This document shows, in pieces, positions 1 to 9,200 of a DNA stretch of 64,000 nt. Under the pieces are notes generated by a model. It was not told the DNA's origin and did no database searches. It saw nothing but the letters and a program-made list of their open reading frames with translations. The stretch is taken from the NCBI GenBank assembly GCA_031292355.1, contig JARLHI010000055.1, positions 62,001-126,000 of the forward strand, written 5' to 3'. Made by a program: the position numbers and the translations under genes. This DNA comes from Candidatus Obscuribacterales bacterium (GTDB lineage: Bacteria; Cyanobacteriota; Vampirovibrionia; Obscuribacterales; Obscuribacteraceae). How positions within the stretch are numbered: the stretch's first letter is position 1; each line of letters starts with the position of its first letter.

Positions 1-891
1 TGGATAGGCAAAAAGGCTGACAAGATCTTGAGCCGCCGCGTGCCTGTGCACTTGAAATAAATTATTGAATGTCGTAATTGTCAGTCCGCCCACCTCAAAC
101 GGAGCGACCGCGCGAGCCAGTTCTGTCGCTTGCACACCACACCAGTTCCACCGTGTATAACCGCCAGGGCAATCATTATTCTGGGCCATCGACATAGACT
201 GATCGACTATGAGCTCCAGTTGAAACTTGGCGAGCATTCTCGCTGGGTCGTTAACGTCAAGAACGGGCACCTTTTCTGACGGTTGATTTACATCAAGAAC
301 AGGTAGTGGACTGGAGCGAAAGACAGATGCATCAACCAGATGATCGGTCTTTGCCGCACCATTTAAGGCACCATTGCCGGTATTGTCGCGCCCCACTTTA
401 GCTGATTGCCGCGACAGGCGCGTCCCACTGCCCCCAGAAATAACGCCGCCCATCGCCGTCTGCGAAAGTTGAAGTGCGAACGGATGTACGTCAAAAACTT
501 TGCGCGAGGCCTCCGTCAATCTCACTGATAAGGTCATAGGAAGACCGTGCCGAGTCACCGTCAATTTTAGGTCGTCGAGCAGAAGCTGCGTCGAAATTAT
601 TTCATCACCATCGTTCAAACCAGCTTCAGCACCAGGGCTGTCGGGACTGACATAGACAATTTTTTGACGATTTTCAGGCAAGGTCTTATCATTTTCACAG
701 ATGATGCCGATCACCTTTTGGGCAGCATCTGAGAAGCGAATGCTTTTATCCGTAGGTGCAAAACTCGTCTTGGCACTCGCTACTGTCGTCGCGGTTTGTG
801 CATGAACCGGATGATCGGCTGCGACAGCCTGCTTGCTGCAAGCTGCACAGCATAACGTCAGAACTAGTGAGTGCCAGTCGGCTCTGCGCAA
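1..891 (-). CDS. PDZ + von Willebrand A domain secreted protein (C-terminus outside window)
   Basis: I read this frame from the reverse complement: 297 codons stay open from a probable TTG start at 891 down to base 1, so the protein continues beyond the left edge. It opens with a hydrophobic stretch ending in small residues and cysteines (LVLTLCCAAC), which fits a signal peptide, possibly lipoprotein type. Next comes a PDZ-like segment (VYVSPDSPGAEAGLNDGDEI, about residues 75-95), then a low-complexity linker. Near the left edge, LELIVDQSMSM resembles the DxSxS metal-binding (MIDAS) motif that opens a VWA domain. PDZ and VWA domains both bind proteins, so an extracytoplasmic scaffold or adhesion role is inferred. 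No ATG lies upstream in frame before a stop, so the start codon is uncertain. No operon partner is visible; rpsR upstream is closed off by a terminator. Confidence 0.72.
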   Translation of the reverse strand, partial: MRRADWHSLVLTLCCAACSKQAVAADHPVHAQTATTVASAKTSFAPTDKSIRFSDAAQKVIGIICENDKTLPENRQKIVYVSPDSPGAEAGLNDGDEIISTQLLLDDLKLTVTRHGLPMTLSVRLTEASRKVFDVHPFALQLSQTAMGGVISGGSGTRLSRQSAKVGRDNTGNGALNGAAKTDHLVDASVFRSSPLPVLDVNQPSEKVPVLDVNDPARMLAKFQLELIVDQSMSMAQNNDCPGGYTRWNWCGVQATELARAVAPFEVGGLTITTFNNLFQVHRHAAAQDLVSLFAYP

Positions 892-971
892 AATACCACC
901 CGAGAGATATCAACGATGACAACTGCGATGATCTAATGATTCCACAAATGACCAAAAAAATACGGTTGCGC

Positions 972-1010
972 AAAAACTACTCGAGGCCACTTGTGGCTCA
1001 CTCGAGTAGT
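972..1010 (-). terminator. Rho-independent terminator after rpsR
   Basis: A perfect 10-bp inverted repeat (ACTACTCGAG at 976-985, CTCGAGTAGT at 1001-1010) encloses a second 5-bp stem (GCCAC/GTGGC). Read on the minus strand, the hairpin is followed by a run of U from the A tract at 972-976. It lies 54 bases past the rpsR stop and separates rpsR from the PDZ-VWA gene. Confidence 0.8.
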
Positions 1011-1063
1011 TCTGGTTACAGCGACGACTGTGGTGTCAATCGCAATTGATTAAGCTTTGCGGT

Positions 1064-1303
1064 CTAAGCGACTGTGAAAGGCAATAAGCCAATTGCGCGT
1101 GATCTCTTGATCGCAGCGGCAATCATGCGCTGGTTCATACGACTGCAGCCAGTGATACGAGCTGGAAGGATTTTGCCAGTGTCTGACAGGAATTTGCGCA
1201 ACAGATTGACGTCTTTGTAATCGACGAATTCAATCTTATTAGCGGCGATGGGATCCACTTTCTTTCTTCTTGGATCGCCATATGGGTCACTGCGTCTGGC
1301 CAT
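1064..1303 (-). CDS. rpsR: 30S ribosomal protein S18
   Basis: This 79-residue protein has the S18 hallmarks: a basic N-terminus, the [20 protein letters not shown] segment, and [21 protein letters not shown], which matches the family's R-x-T-G-x-x-x-x-x-Q-R-x-x-x-x-A-I-K-R-A-R signature. S18 sits on the small-subunit platform next to S6 and S11. Length is typical. The ATG start is well supported by GAAGGAGA about 8 bases upstream. In many bacteria rpsR sits with rpsF and ssb; neither is adjacent here, so it appears to be transcribed alone and ends in the hairpin at 972-1010. Confidence 0.97.
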   Translation of the reverse strand: MARRSDPYGDPRRKKVDPIAANKIEFVDYKDVNLLRKFLSDTGKILPARITGCSRMNQRMIAAAIKRSRAIGLLPFTVA

Positions 1304-1879
1304 TGCGAGTACATCTCCTTCGTATCTATCTAATTTTCAATTTTTCAGCTAGTGCAATTAATAATAGCGACTGCGACCCTGAAAAGATCCATTTGCAAGC
1401 CTTTATGTAGGCATCAGCAATATCTCTTTGACCAGCAAAAAGTCAAAATAGTCGCAAAAGCACGACTTTTGCAAGAGATTGTCAGTCTACAGCATCGTCA
1501 TTTGCTTTGAATGTGGCTTATTCCGCCCTCTTGTTAACCATCAGACCATCCGCTAGTTGTTCACGGAGGGAGCTTTAAAAGTCTAAAACCTAGACACCGT
1601 CCTTGCTCCAGGCGCCTCGCAGGTCCAATATTACTAATGCTTTAAACGATCCATGCCGCCTGACAAGCACCTTGGCGATTTAGAGCAACAAATCCAGGTC
1701 TGCTCGATCGTCCAAAAGATTTTATAGTTGGAACGTGATCACAATCGCTGCGAGAAGTGAAATAACACCTATCTCATATTAAGAGCGTTGCACGATTCAG
1801 CCTCATAAAATTTGCTGCAGTACCAAAACGACCGATTCATTTTGCCATGCTCCACCAGCTCAAGGAGAGCACCTTCGCG
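1304..1879. other. Intergenic region between divergent genes
   Basis: About 575 bases separate rpsR (minus) from the small secreted protein (plus). I see no convincing ORF, RNA gene or repeat. It must hold the rpsR promoter, but I cannot place -35 and -10 boxes with confidence. Confidence 0.5.
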
Positions 1880-2080
1880 ATGAAACTCACACTAAAGGGA
1901 CTTGGAGCCATGTTGGGTGTTTGTAGTACGTTAATCTGCACTCTTCCGCTTTTCGCAGATGGAATTCGAAAACCAAAGCAGCTCACAAATGGGCCGGCTC
2001 AACTGACGAACGGTCCAGGCTACTTTGACGAAACTGGGTGCGCTTATCAAAAAATATGGCACTCACCCGGCTACAGTTGA
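1880..2080 (+). CDS. Small secreted protein with QLTNGP repeat
   Basis: A 66-residue product from the ATG at 1880, with AGGAG about 12 bases upstream. An in-frame ATG at 1847 exists, but the internal start leaves a textbook signal peptide (MKLTLKGLGAMLGVCSTL, then a hydrophobic core ending near LPLFA-DG). The predicted mature part is only about 40 residues and contains a short tandem repeat (QLTNGP-A-QLTNGP). I recognise no family. Coding status rests on the ribosome-binding site and signal peptide. It may be a small exported peptide or a decayed gene end. Confidence 0.5.
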   Translation: MKLTLKGLGAMLGVCSTLICTLPLFADGIRKPKQLTNGPAQLTNGPGYFDETGCAYQKIWHSPGYS

Positions 2081-2207
2081 AGGTCACACTGACGGCACCT
2101 GCCACTAAAATACGACATTGGAAAATGATTTGGCTCAAAATAGTGCTCGGGAACACTAAGGCTCTTCCTACGTCAGGCTAAGAACCGCAACCAAACCAGG
2201 ATGACCG

Positions 2208-3428
2208 TTGCGCCAGAAGAGAGCGCAGGGTGACGTCTTGACCACTTACGACTCCTACGATACAGCTGCATCGAAATCGGCGAATAGCCGAAGTTCTGGC
2301 GCAGAATCTGGATCTAACGGGAAAGGTCGATTGTCCCTGGAAATAGTGAACCCCAAAGATCTTCTAGAGTCCATTCTAGAAAGCATCGGACTGGGCGTAA
2401 TTGTGGCTGATCCAAACGGCAAAATTGTTCTCTTTAACGGCACTGCAGCAGAATTATTATCGCTGGACACGACAGAGGCAGTTTCAACTGAATGGGCCGC
2501 CATTTCTGGACTCTACCACGTGGATCAGATTACCCCGCTTACAGAAACAGAAAATCCGCTGGTAAGAGCAATCCATGGCGAATCAGTGGATGACCTCGAA
2601 ATGTACGTACACAGTGAGCAAGGCACGGGACGTTATGTTAGCGCACGCTGTCGACCAGTCATCAACAAAGGCGGCTTGAACAAAGGCGGAGTCATTGTTC
2701 TACAAGACATCACAGAACAAAAAAGGCTAGCTGATGAAGTGATGCGCTCAAATAAAGAGCTGCAGCAATTCGCATATGTGGCAGCACATGATTTACAAGA
2801 ACCACTTAGATCGATCATTGGCTTCGGAGAACTGCTACAGCAAGCCACTAAAGACAGTCTGGAGCCAAAACAACAAGATCAATTACGGCGAGTAATGGAT
2901 GCGTCCAAGCGTATGCAATGTTTAATTTCTGGACTACTAGCTTATGCACGCATCGAAACTCGTTCGAAACAGTTCGCGATCTGCGATCTTAATGAGATTG
3001 TCGAAAACACACTGCAGGACCTTTCCTCGGCCATTGCCGCCAAACACGCCACGGTTGATGTCGGTCCTTTACCCAAAGTTCTCGGCGATCGGTCGCAATT
3101 GATTCAGTTATTCCAAAATCTGCTCTCGAATGCACTCAAATACAGCGTCGAAAAGCCGATGATAGCGATCACCTGTAGCAGCGATAAAAAATTTCACCGC
3201 TTTTGTATTGCAGATAACGGCATCGGCATTGATATGCAATTCGCCGACCGAATATTTGTTATCTTTCAGAGATTGCATACTAAATCGCAATACGAAGGTG
3301 TTGGCATCGGTCTTTCGCTTTGCAAAAAGATCGCGGAAAAGCATGGTGGAAGAATCTGGATTGAATCAAAAAGTGGTGAAGGGACAAATGTCTACTTCAC
3401 TCTACCTAAAAAATTTGAGGGCAAATAA
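2208..3428 (+). CDS. PAS-domain sensor histidine kinase (Cph1-like kinase core)
   Basis: A 406-residue cytoplasmic kinase with no membrane segment. A PAS-like sensory domain spans roughly residues 50-165 (GVIVADPNGKIVLFN and VIVLQDITEQKR at its ends). The dimerisation/phosphoacceptor helix follows with FAYVAAHDLQEPLRSI, H194 being the predicted phosphorylated histidine. The ATPase domain keeps the N box (NLLSNALKY, about 303-312), G1 (DNGIGID, about 336) and G2 (GVGIGLSL, about 364). The AHDLQEPLR form of the H box is typical of phytochrome-type kinases, but no GAF-PHY chromophore module is present. The start is TTG at 2208, downstream of AGGA; a TTG 10 codons later is possible. It abuts the receiver at 3429, its likely phosphotransfer partner. 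Confidence 0.9.
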   Translation: MRQKRAQGDVLTTYDSYDTAASKSANSRSSGAESGSNGKGRLSLEIVNPKDLLESILESIGLGVIVADPNGKIVLFNGTAAELLSLDTTEAVSTEWAAISGLYHVDQITPLTETENPLVRAIHGESVDDLEMYVHSEQGTGRYVSARCRPVINKGGLNKGGVIVLQDITEQKRLADEVMRSNKELQQFAYVAAHDLQEPLRSIIGFGELLQQATKDSLEPKQQDQLRRVMDASKRMQCLISGLLAYARIETRSKQFAICDLNEIVENTLQDLSSAIAAKHATVDVGPLPKVLGDRSQLIQLFQNLLSNALKYSVEKPMIAITCSSDKKFHRFCIADNGIGIDMQFADRIFVIFQRLHTKSQYEGVGIGLSLCKKIAEKHGGRIWIESKSGEGTNVYFTLPKKFEGK

Positions 3429-3866
3429 GTGGCAAAAAACATAGACATTTTGCTGGTTGATGATAACGAAGATGACGTCGATTTGACGATTGAAGCGCTG
3501 ACTGCAAGCAAGATTCACGTGAATAGCCTCAATGTTGTTGCAGACGGAGTCGAAGCAATGGCCTATTTAAAGCACGAAGGAAAATACAAGGATGCGGTGA
3601 AGCCGTCGCTCATCTTTCTTGATTTAAATATGCCTCGCAAAAACGGACGTGAAGTTTTGCAAGAGATCAAAGCCGATGAGAACCTCAAAACCATCCCCGT
3701 CGTTATTTTGACGACGTCCGACGATGAAGTCGATGTAATTCAATCCTATAATCTGCATGCCAATTGCTATGTTCGCAAGCCCGTTGACCTAAACGAACTA
3801 ATCAAAGTAGTCAAAGCGATAGATACATTCTGGTTCACAGTTGTTGAGCTACCACCAAGAAACTAG
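3429..3866 (+). CDS. Single-domain response regulator, Rcp1-like
   Basis: A stand-alone receiver of 145 residues with a GTG start immediately after the kinase stop codon, which suggests translational coupling. It keeps the acidic pair D11/D12 (LLVDDNEDD), the phosphoacceptor D65 in [11 protein letters not shown], a TTSDD segment for the conserved Thr/Ser, and K117 in VRKPVD. There is no output domain. The [18 protein letters not shown] segment is typical of Rcp1-type regulators that pair with phytochrome-like kinases in cyanobacteria. It probably accepts phosphate from H194 of the upstream kinase and passes it on or controls a protein target. Confidence 0.93.
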   Translation: MAKNIDILLVDDNEDDVDLTIEALTASKIHVNSLNVVADGVEAMAYLKHEGKYKDAVKPSLIFLDLNMPRKNGREVLQEIKADENLKTIPVVILTTSDDEVDVIQSYNLHANCYVRKPVDLNELIKVVKAIDTFWFTVVELPPRN

Positions 3867-3873
3867 GTTTAAT

Positions 3874-5031
3874 ATGCCGGTACCATTGACCATCCTTCTT
3901 ATTGAAGATGATGAAAACGACTACGAACTGACGAAAGGCCTTTTACCCAATGGCAAAACGCAGATTGTCTGGGCTCAAACACTTAAAATAGCGCTACAAG
4001 AAATTAGTAAACAACTTTTTGACGTAGTCCTGGTTGACCTTGGCGTTCCCGATAGTCAGGGACTATGTACTTTGGACCGAATTGCCGAAGCTTTTCAACA
4101 AATGCCAGTGCTAATTGTTTTGACGGGCAATGATGACGATGAAATTGCACAAAATGCCTTGAAACGAGGGGCTCAGGATTATCTGGTCAAAGGTCAAGTC
4201 AACTCAGAACTGCTACAACGTTCGTTGCGCTATGCCATTGAGCGGCACAAAATTGAGACACAATTGAGAAAAAGCAACGATGAATTGATCATCGTAAATC
4301 ATGCGCTGATTGTGGCACGTGATACCGCCATTGATGCCAGCAGAACTAAATCCGAATTCCTGGCGAATATCAGTCACGAGATTCGTACACCTTTAAGTGG
4401 AATGGTAAGCATTGCCGAACTATTGACACTCGAGGACTGCTCGCCCGACGTTAACGAACTACATCAGGTTTTGCTGCAATCATCCAAGCATCTGGTCACT
4501 ACTTTAAATGACCTGCTCGACCTCTCAAAATTAGAAGCTGGACGGATGGTCATAAACATCACAGATGTTGATATTCGTGCAATCGTCAAAGAAGTTTTGA
4601 TGATTATCGAACCCACAGCCAAGCGTAAGCAGTTGCTAGTCGACTCAGTCATCTCTGAAGCTGTGCCAATTTTGATCTCCAGTGATTCGCTGCGCTTGAA
4701 ACAAATTCTTCTGAATTTTGTTCACAATGCTGTCAAATTCACACACGAAGGCTCTGTGCAAATTTGTTCCGACGTGGAATTAAGAGGCGACAATCACCTG
4801 ATCTGCGTATCTGTTAAAGACACCGGAATCGGCATCGCCGAAGACTCTAAGACAAGAATTTTCGAACCGTTCATACAAGCAGACGCTGCTCTCAATCGCA
4901 AATATGGCGGCACCGGTCTCGGTCTGGCTATTTCCAAAAAATCAGCGGAATTGCTGGGTGCCGAAATTGGTTTCGATAGCGAATTCGGTAAAGGTTCAAA
5001 TTTCTGGCTAAAAATTCCTACGGTAGTTTAA
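3874..5031 (+). CDS. Receiver-histidine kinase hybrid (REC-HisKA-HATPase)
   Basis: 385 residues from the ATG at 3874, seven bases after the preceding gene; a TTG at 3841 would overlap that gene and adds no conserved sequence. An N-terminal receiver (LLIEDDENDYE; phosphoacceptor D55 in LVDLGVPDSQG; K in YLVKGQ) is followed by a coiled linker. The kinase core has EFLANISHEIRTPLSGM with H168, an N box (LNFVHNAVKFT), G1 (DTGIGIAE, about 316) and G2 (YGGTGLGLAISK). Receiver-first kinases usually act as phosphorylation-controlled kinases within a relay. With the two genes upstream this gives a three-gene relay. No DNA-binding output lies nearby, so the final target is unknown. Confidence 0.9.
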   Translation: MPVPLTILLIEDDENDYELTKGLLPNGKTQIVWAQTLKIALQEISKQLFDVVLVDLGVPDSQGLCTLDRIAEAFQQMPVLIVLTGNDDDEIAQNALKRGAQDYLVKGQVNSELLQRSLRYAIERHKIETQLRKSNDELIIVNHALIVARDTAIDASRTKSEFLANISHEIRTPLSGMVSIAELLTLEDCSPDVNELHQVLLQSSKHLVTTLNDLLDLSKLEAGRMVINITDVDIRAIVKEVLMIIEPTAKRKQLLVDSVISEAVPILISSDSLRLKQILLNFVHNAVKFTHEGSVQICSDVELRGDNHLICVSVKDTGIGIAEDSKTRIFEPFIQADAALNRKYGGTGLGLAISKKSAELLGAEIGFDSEFGKGSNFWLKIPTVV

Positions 5032-5116
5032 GTCCACTCCTTTTAAATTGTTAAACTTGCTTAGATTGCAATAAGCGTGTAAGTTCAGACTTTCACGAAC
5101 AGAATTCTTAAAATTG

Positions 5117-6097
5117 ATGCGAGAAGTTTCTCATACATTCAGCAAGTGCTTATTTGCGGCAGTGATTCTTTCTCTGTCTGCGATCACCGATTGCAGTGCT
5201 CAAGCAATCGATAAGAAAAAGGCATTGAAAAATTTTGAACTGGCGCAGATGCTCCAGTTCAATGCAAATTTGCAAGGTGCTGCTTCTGCTTTGCGTCAGG
5301 CCATCTTTTACAACCACGACTATTACGAAGCTCATTTACAGCTGGCGAATTTAGAGTTAAAGCTCCGAGAAAAAGATCAAGCAGTCAAAGAATTTCAGGA
5401 ATTAGTGCGCTTAAAGCCAACTGATGTGCCTGTTAGATTGGCGCTAGGATCAGCCCTTCGCAGCGGCAATCGCAATCAAGAAGCGGTCGCAACTTTTAAG
5501 GCGGCAAGCGCCCTGCCACATACCGGATCTGAGCCAGAGACTCAATTGGCATTCACGTATCTTGAAGCTGACGAGCTTGAAAATGCCATCAATGAATTCT
5601 AAAAACTAACCAAAATCGACCCGACCTCAATAGCCAATATGTTGGGGCTTTCGATAGCGCAGTTTCGCCAAGGTGATGCTGAACAAGCCAAGCAATCTCT
5701 AGAAAGAGTGCTCCAGCTCAATCCACGCGAGGCGACTGCAATTAGCTTGCTTGGCGACCTGGAGGTTGCGGCAGGAAATGAAGAGGCGGGCATAGTCGAT
5801 TATCGCAAAGCAATCAGCATGGACAATCGATTCGCACAGCCGTACATTGCCTTGGGAAATTTGTATCTAAAAAAGAAGGACTTCGCTGAAAGCGAAACCA
5901 TTTTCAAACAAGCCTTTGAAAATTGTCCGGTTAATTTTGAAGTCACCTATGGACTAGCTGTGACTGAAGAAAATTTGTCACATACAGAAAAAGCGATTTC
6001 TCTATACGAGCAAGCTCTGCATATGCCAGAAAGCTCCGACAGACTACGGCAGGTAAAAATTCATGTGCAGCAACTCCTTAATCAGCGCGGGCATTAA
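5117..6097 (+). pseudogene. Secreted TPR-repeat protein interrupted by an in-frame TAA
   Basis: The frame starts at ATG 5117 (a TTG sits just before it) with a signal peptide (CLFAAVILSLSAITDCSAQA) and continues as tetratricopeptide repeats. At 5600-5602 a TAA interrupts INEF*KLTKIDPTS, and the same frame then runs on without a shift to 6097 through more TPR units (AKQSLERVLQLNPREATAIS, YEQALHMPES). TPR helix B at this spot often reads EFQKL, so a single CAA-to-TAA change would explain it. Without the stop the product would be about 326 residues of periplasmic TPR scaffold. Options are a genuine nonsense mutation, two split products (an ATG at 5639 could restart), or a sequencing error. It lies directly upstream of the giant repeat protein and may be functionally linked. 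Confidence 0.8.
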
Positions 6098-6201
6098 ATA
6101 TCGAACAAAAGCCGTTGCCCCTTAGCACTTGCATGAGACAAAAAATGTTGGCGGAAACTGATGGCAATTGTCGTCAATTTGGCATATATTATAAAGCTTA
6201 T

Positions 6202-9200
6202 ATGTCCCGATTGATACACAATGGTTCCCTTTTAGTACCCTGCGAGAACTTCATTTTGCCTATTAAGCGTCTATATTCCAAACGGTTGAAAGCATCGTTA
6301 GGCCTGTTCTTCCTTTTAGGGCAGCCTTTGTCTGTAGCGGTCGCGCATGACCTAAGCAGTTCAAGTCTCACACCTTTACATGCTAGTCATATCGCCACAA
6401 GCGCGACACTGCCAAACATACACACGCATCAAGCATTAAATACGGTCCCGCCGACTCCTGCCGGTCACACTGGCAGACACGGTGCGATGCTGGGCAATCC
6501 GACCCAAACAATGACACCAAACATGGGTGTGTATGTGCATCCGGCTTCGTCGCTGCCTATCGCACCATCGATGTTCAAGTCGCAGCCGATGCACTTCATC
6601 GTTAATAGCAATCCCAACGGAACTGGCTCTCATAGCGCTGGCAGCAATACCCCATCATTGAACTTGCACGCTGCCGGATTGCACAATGCAATCACTATGT
6701 CCACTACCAGCGGCAACTCCAGTTCTGGTAACAGTTCTCATAGCAGTTCCAGCACGAATAGCAACCCTGGAACAAATAGCGGTTCAAGCACGAATGGCGG
6801 CAGCACAAATTCCTCGAATACTTCAAACTCGGGCACCACCAATAGTGCCACAACATCAACTGGAAACGTTAACCCTGGTTCGTCTGTGCAGCATGTGCAC
6901 AATCAGACTAGTACTTTAGCTAATCAAACCAATTCGGGCAGTTCATCCAGTAACGGCTCAAACTCAGGCAGCGGTACTCAAACGGGAAGTCATTCCCAGA
7001 CAGGAAGTCAAACCGGTACTCCAACGTCAAGTACGTCATCGACTTCCAGCAGCACCACGTCTAGCACATCAAGCTCTTCGAGTACGACAACTTCTGTCAC
7101 CGCATCAACAACACCCACAAAATCAAGTGGACTAGTTGGATCATTTACAGATTCTAGCAACGCGCAATTAAATCTGGCTTCGCAGCACGATTCTATTATT
7201 GCTTCTAATACTGCACCGATAAGAATTATGGTCGGTGGCACACTGAACGGTAGTGGCACCGTAACTGGTGGCACCATGGTCACCATTAATCCAGGCCAGC
7301 ACATCACGCCAGCACAAGCAGTGGCGCTCGACCAAATCATGTCTAACGGCAGTCAGAGCCTAATCGTCAACGGACAAGGAGCTGCCACTGGCGGTCTGGT
7401 AACTTTGCAAGAAGGCTCTGTCGCAGGCGTTTCAGCGCTAATTGTGCCAACTGGTGTCACGGTTGATGCAGTCGGTTACACTGCCTCGAACCCATTAAAC
7501 GTCACAGGCCCGATTCATATCAATGGAACGCTGCTCAATCTAGAGCAATCATCCAGCGCGACTGCTGTTTTGAACGCCAGCAATATCTCGGTATCGCACA
7601 GCGGTAGCATCACTGATATTCTTCCATCAAATCTCAGCTATTTAAATGCGATGTCGGCAAGCGGACTGACGATAAACGCAATCAATAATGTTTTGAATCA
7701 AGGTTCGATCACGTCTGGTGGTGTGCTGAACATCAATGCCGGCGGTAGTATCTCTAACGTTTCAACAGGCTCAACAGTTGCAACTATATCGGCACCGACT
7801 GTCAATTTGACCAGTCAAACTGGATCATTTACTAATAGTGGCACCATTGCAGCCACGGTATCGCACTTAACTATCAACTCTCCAAACACGATTACATTCC
7901 AGAATACAGGCGGTAATCTCTCCGCTAACGCGGGCAATATCAATTTTAGAGATTCCAGTTACGCAGGTTCAGGCGGATTAACTCTGACCGGCGGCAATCT
8001 GAATGCTCAAAACGTCAACATCAACTCAGGAACTGGTGCAGTTGAAGCTAATGTAAATGGGCTTGGTGGGCTCGTCAACATAAACGCCGATAGCGCTCAC
8101 GTAACTGCCGCGACAGCAAATTTAGATCTTGGGAAAATGAATTTGACCGGTGACCCGTCGTTTTACAATACGACCGGCAACGTCACTATCAATACCAATC
8201 TTACGTATTCAGGTCAAGCTCTGGCCGTTGTCGCGCATGGCGACGTTGACTTCGCAAGCAATGTCACCACAATTAGCACTGCAGGAGCTACCGGCGGCAA
8301 TATCACGATATTAGCAGGCGCAAACTTCACTTCGAGTGGCTTTCCGCAAGGCAATAATGACACGAGTAGCACTCTCACCGTCCTTGGTGGAGTACCCGGT
8401 GGTGGAGCGATCAATGGTGCATCACTGACCTCTATCAACTCTAGCGCAACAGCGGGCGCAGGTGGCAACGTTAATATCGTTGCTTACGGCGGTATCAACC
8501 CCACAGCCGGTACCGTAAATTTAGGAAATGCGGCAATCAATACTGTCGGCTCAACCGGGTCGGGAAACGTCACTATTATTGATGGCACACAAACTGCTGG
8601 AAATAACTTGACTGTCGGGTCAATCACGACGGCTGGGGCTGTTGGCGGAACTGGAAATATCACAGTTGGCTCTGCCACTCCAACACTCGGTGGTCCAGTA
8701 ACCGTGGCAGCTGGCGGTAATGTCGTGGGCACACCGTGGACAATGGGCTCAGGACTAGCTGGCAATGTTTCAACCGGGGCTATATCAGCTAACGGTGCCA
8801 ATATCACCTTAGAAGCTGGAAGTGCTTCAACCAACGGCAACATTCACGTTGCTGGAAATATTACGGATACGCGCTCTACGGCTGGCAACGGCGGAGTGGT
8901 CACCATAGACAGTGGCAGCTCGACCGCATTTTCTGTGGGAGCTTCAACTGCCAATTCAGTTACCAATAACATCTTGGCAAATAACACTGCTGGTGGCACC
9001 GGCGGTCAGGTGATAATCAATCAACTCGGTACAGGCGGCGTCACTATCGCCAATACCGGAACAATCAATGTTGGAACAACCAGCGGTACGGGCGGCACTG
9101 TCGATATCACAGCAGGAACAGGAGCCTTTACTGCAACTAACGCCACTGGCACAATCTCCGCCGCAGGCGCGGGCAGTGTTGGCAGTGGTGGTGCGATAGA

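Noticed and set aside
756..1049. 97-codon plus-strand ORF over the PDZ-VWA start
   Set aside because: Antisense to a better supported gene and running through the rpsR terminator hairpin; no family or ribosome-binding site.
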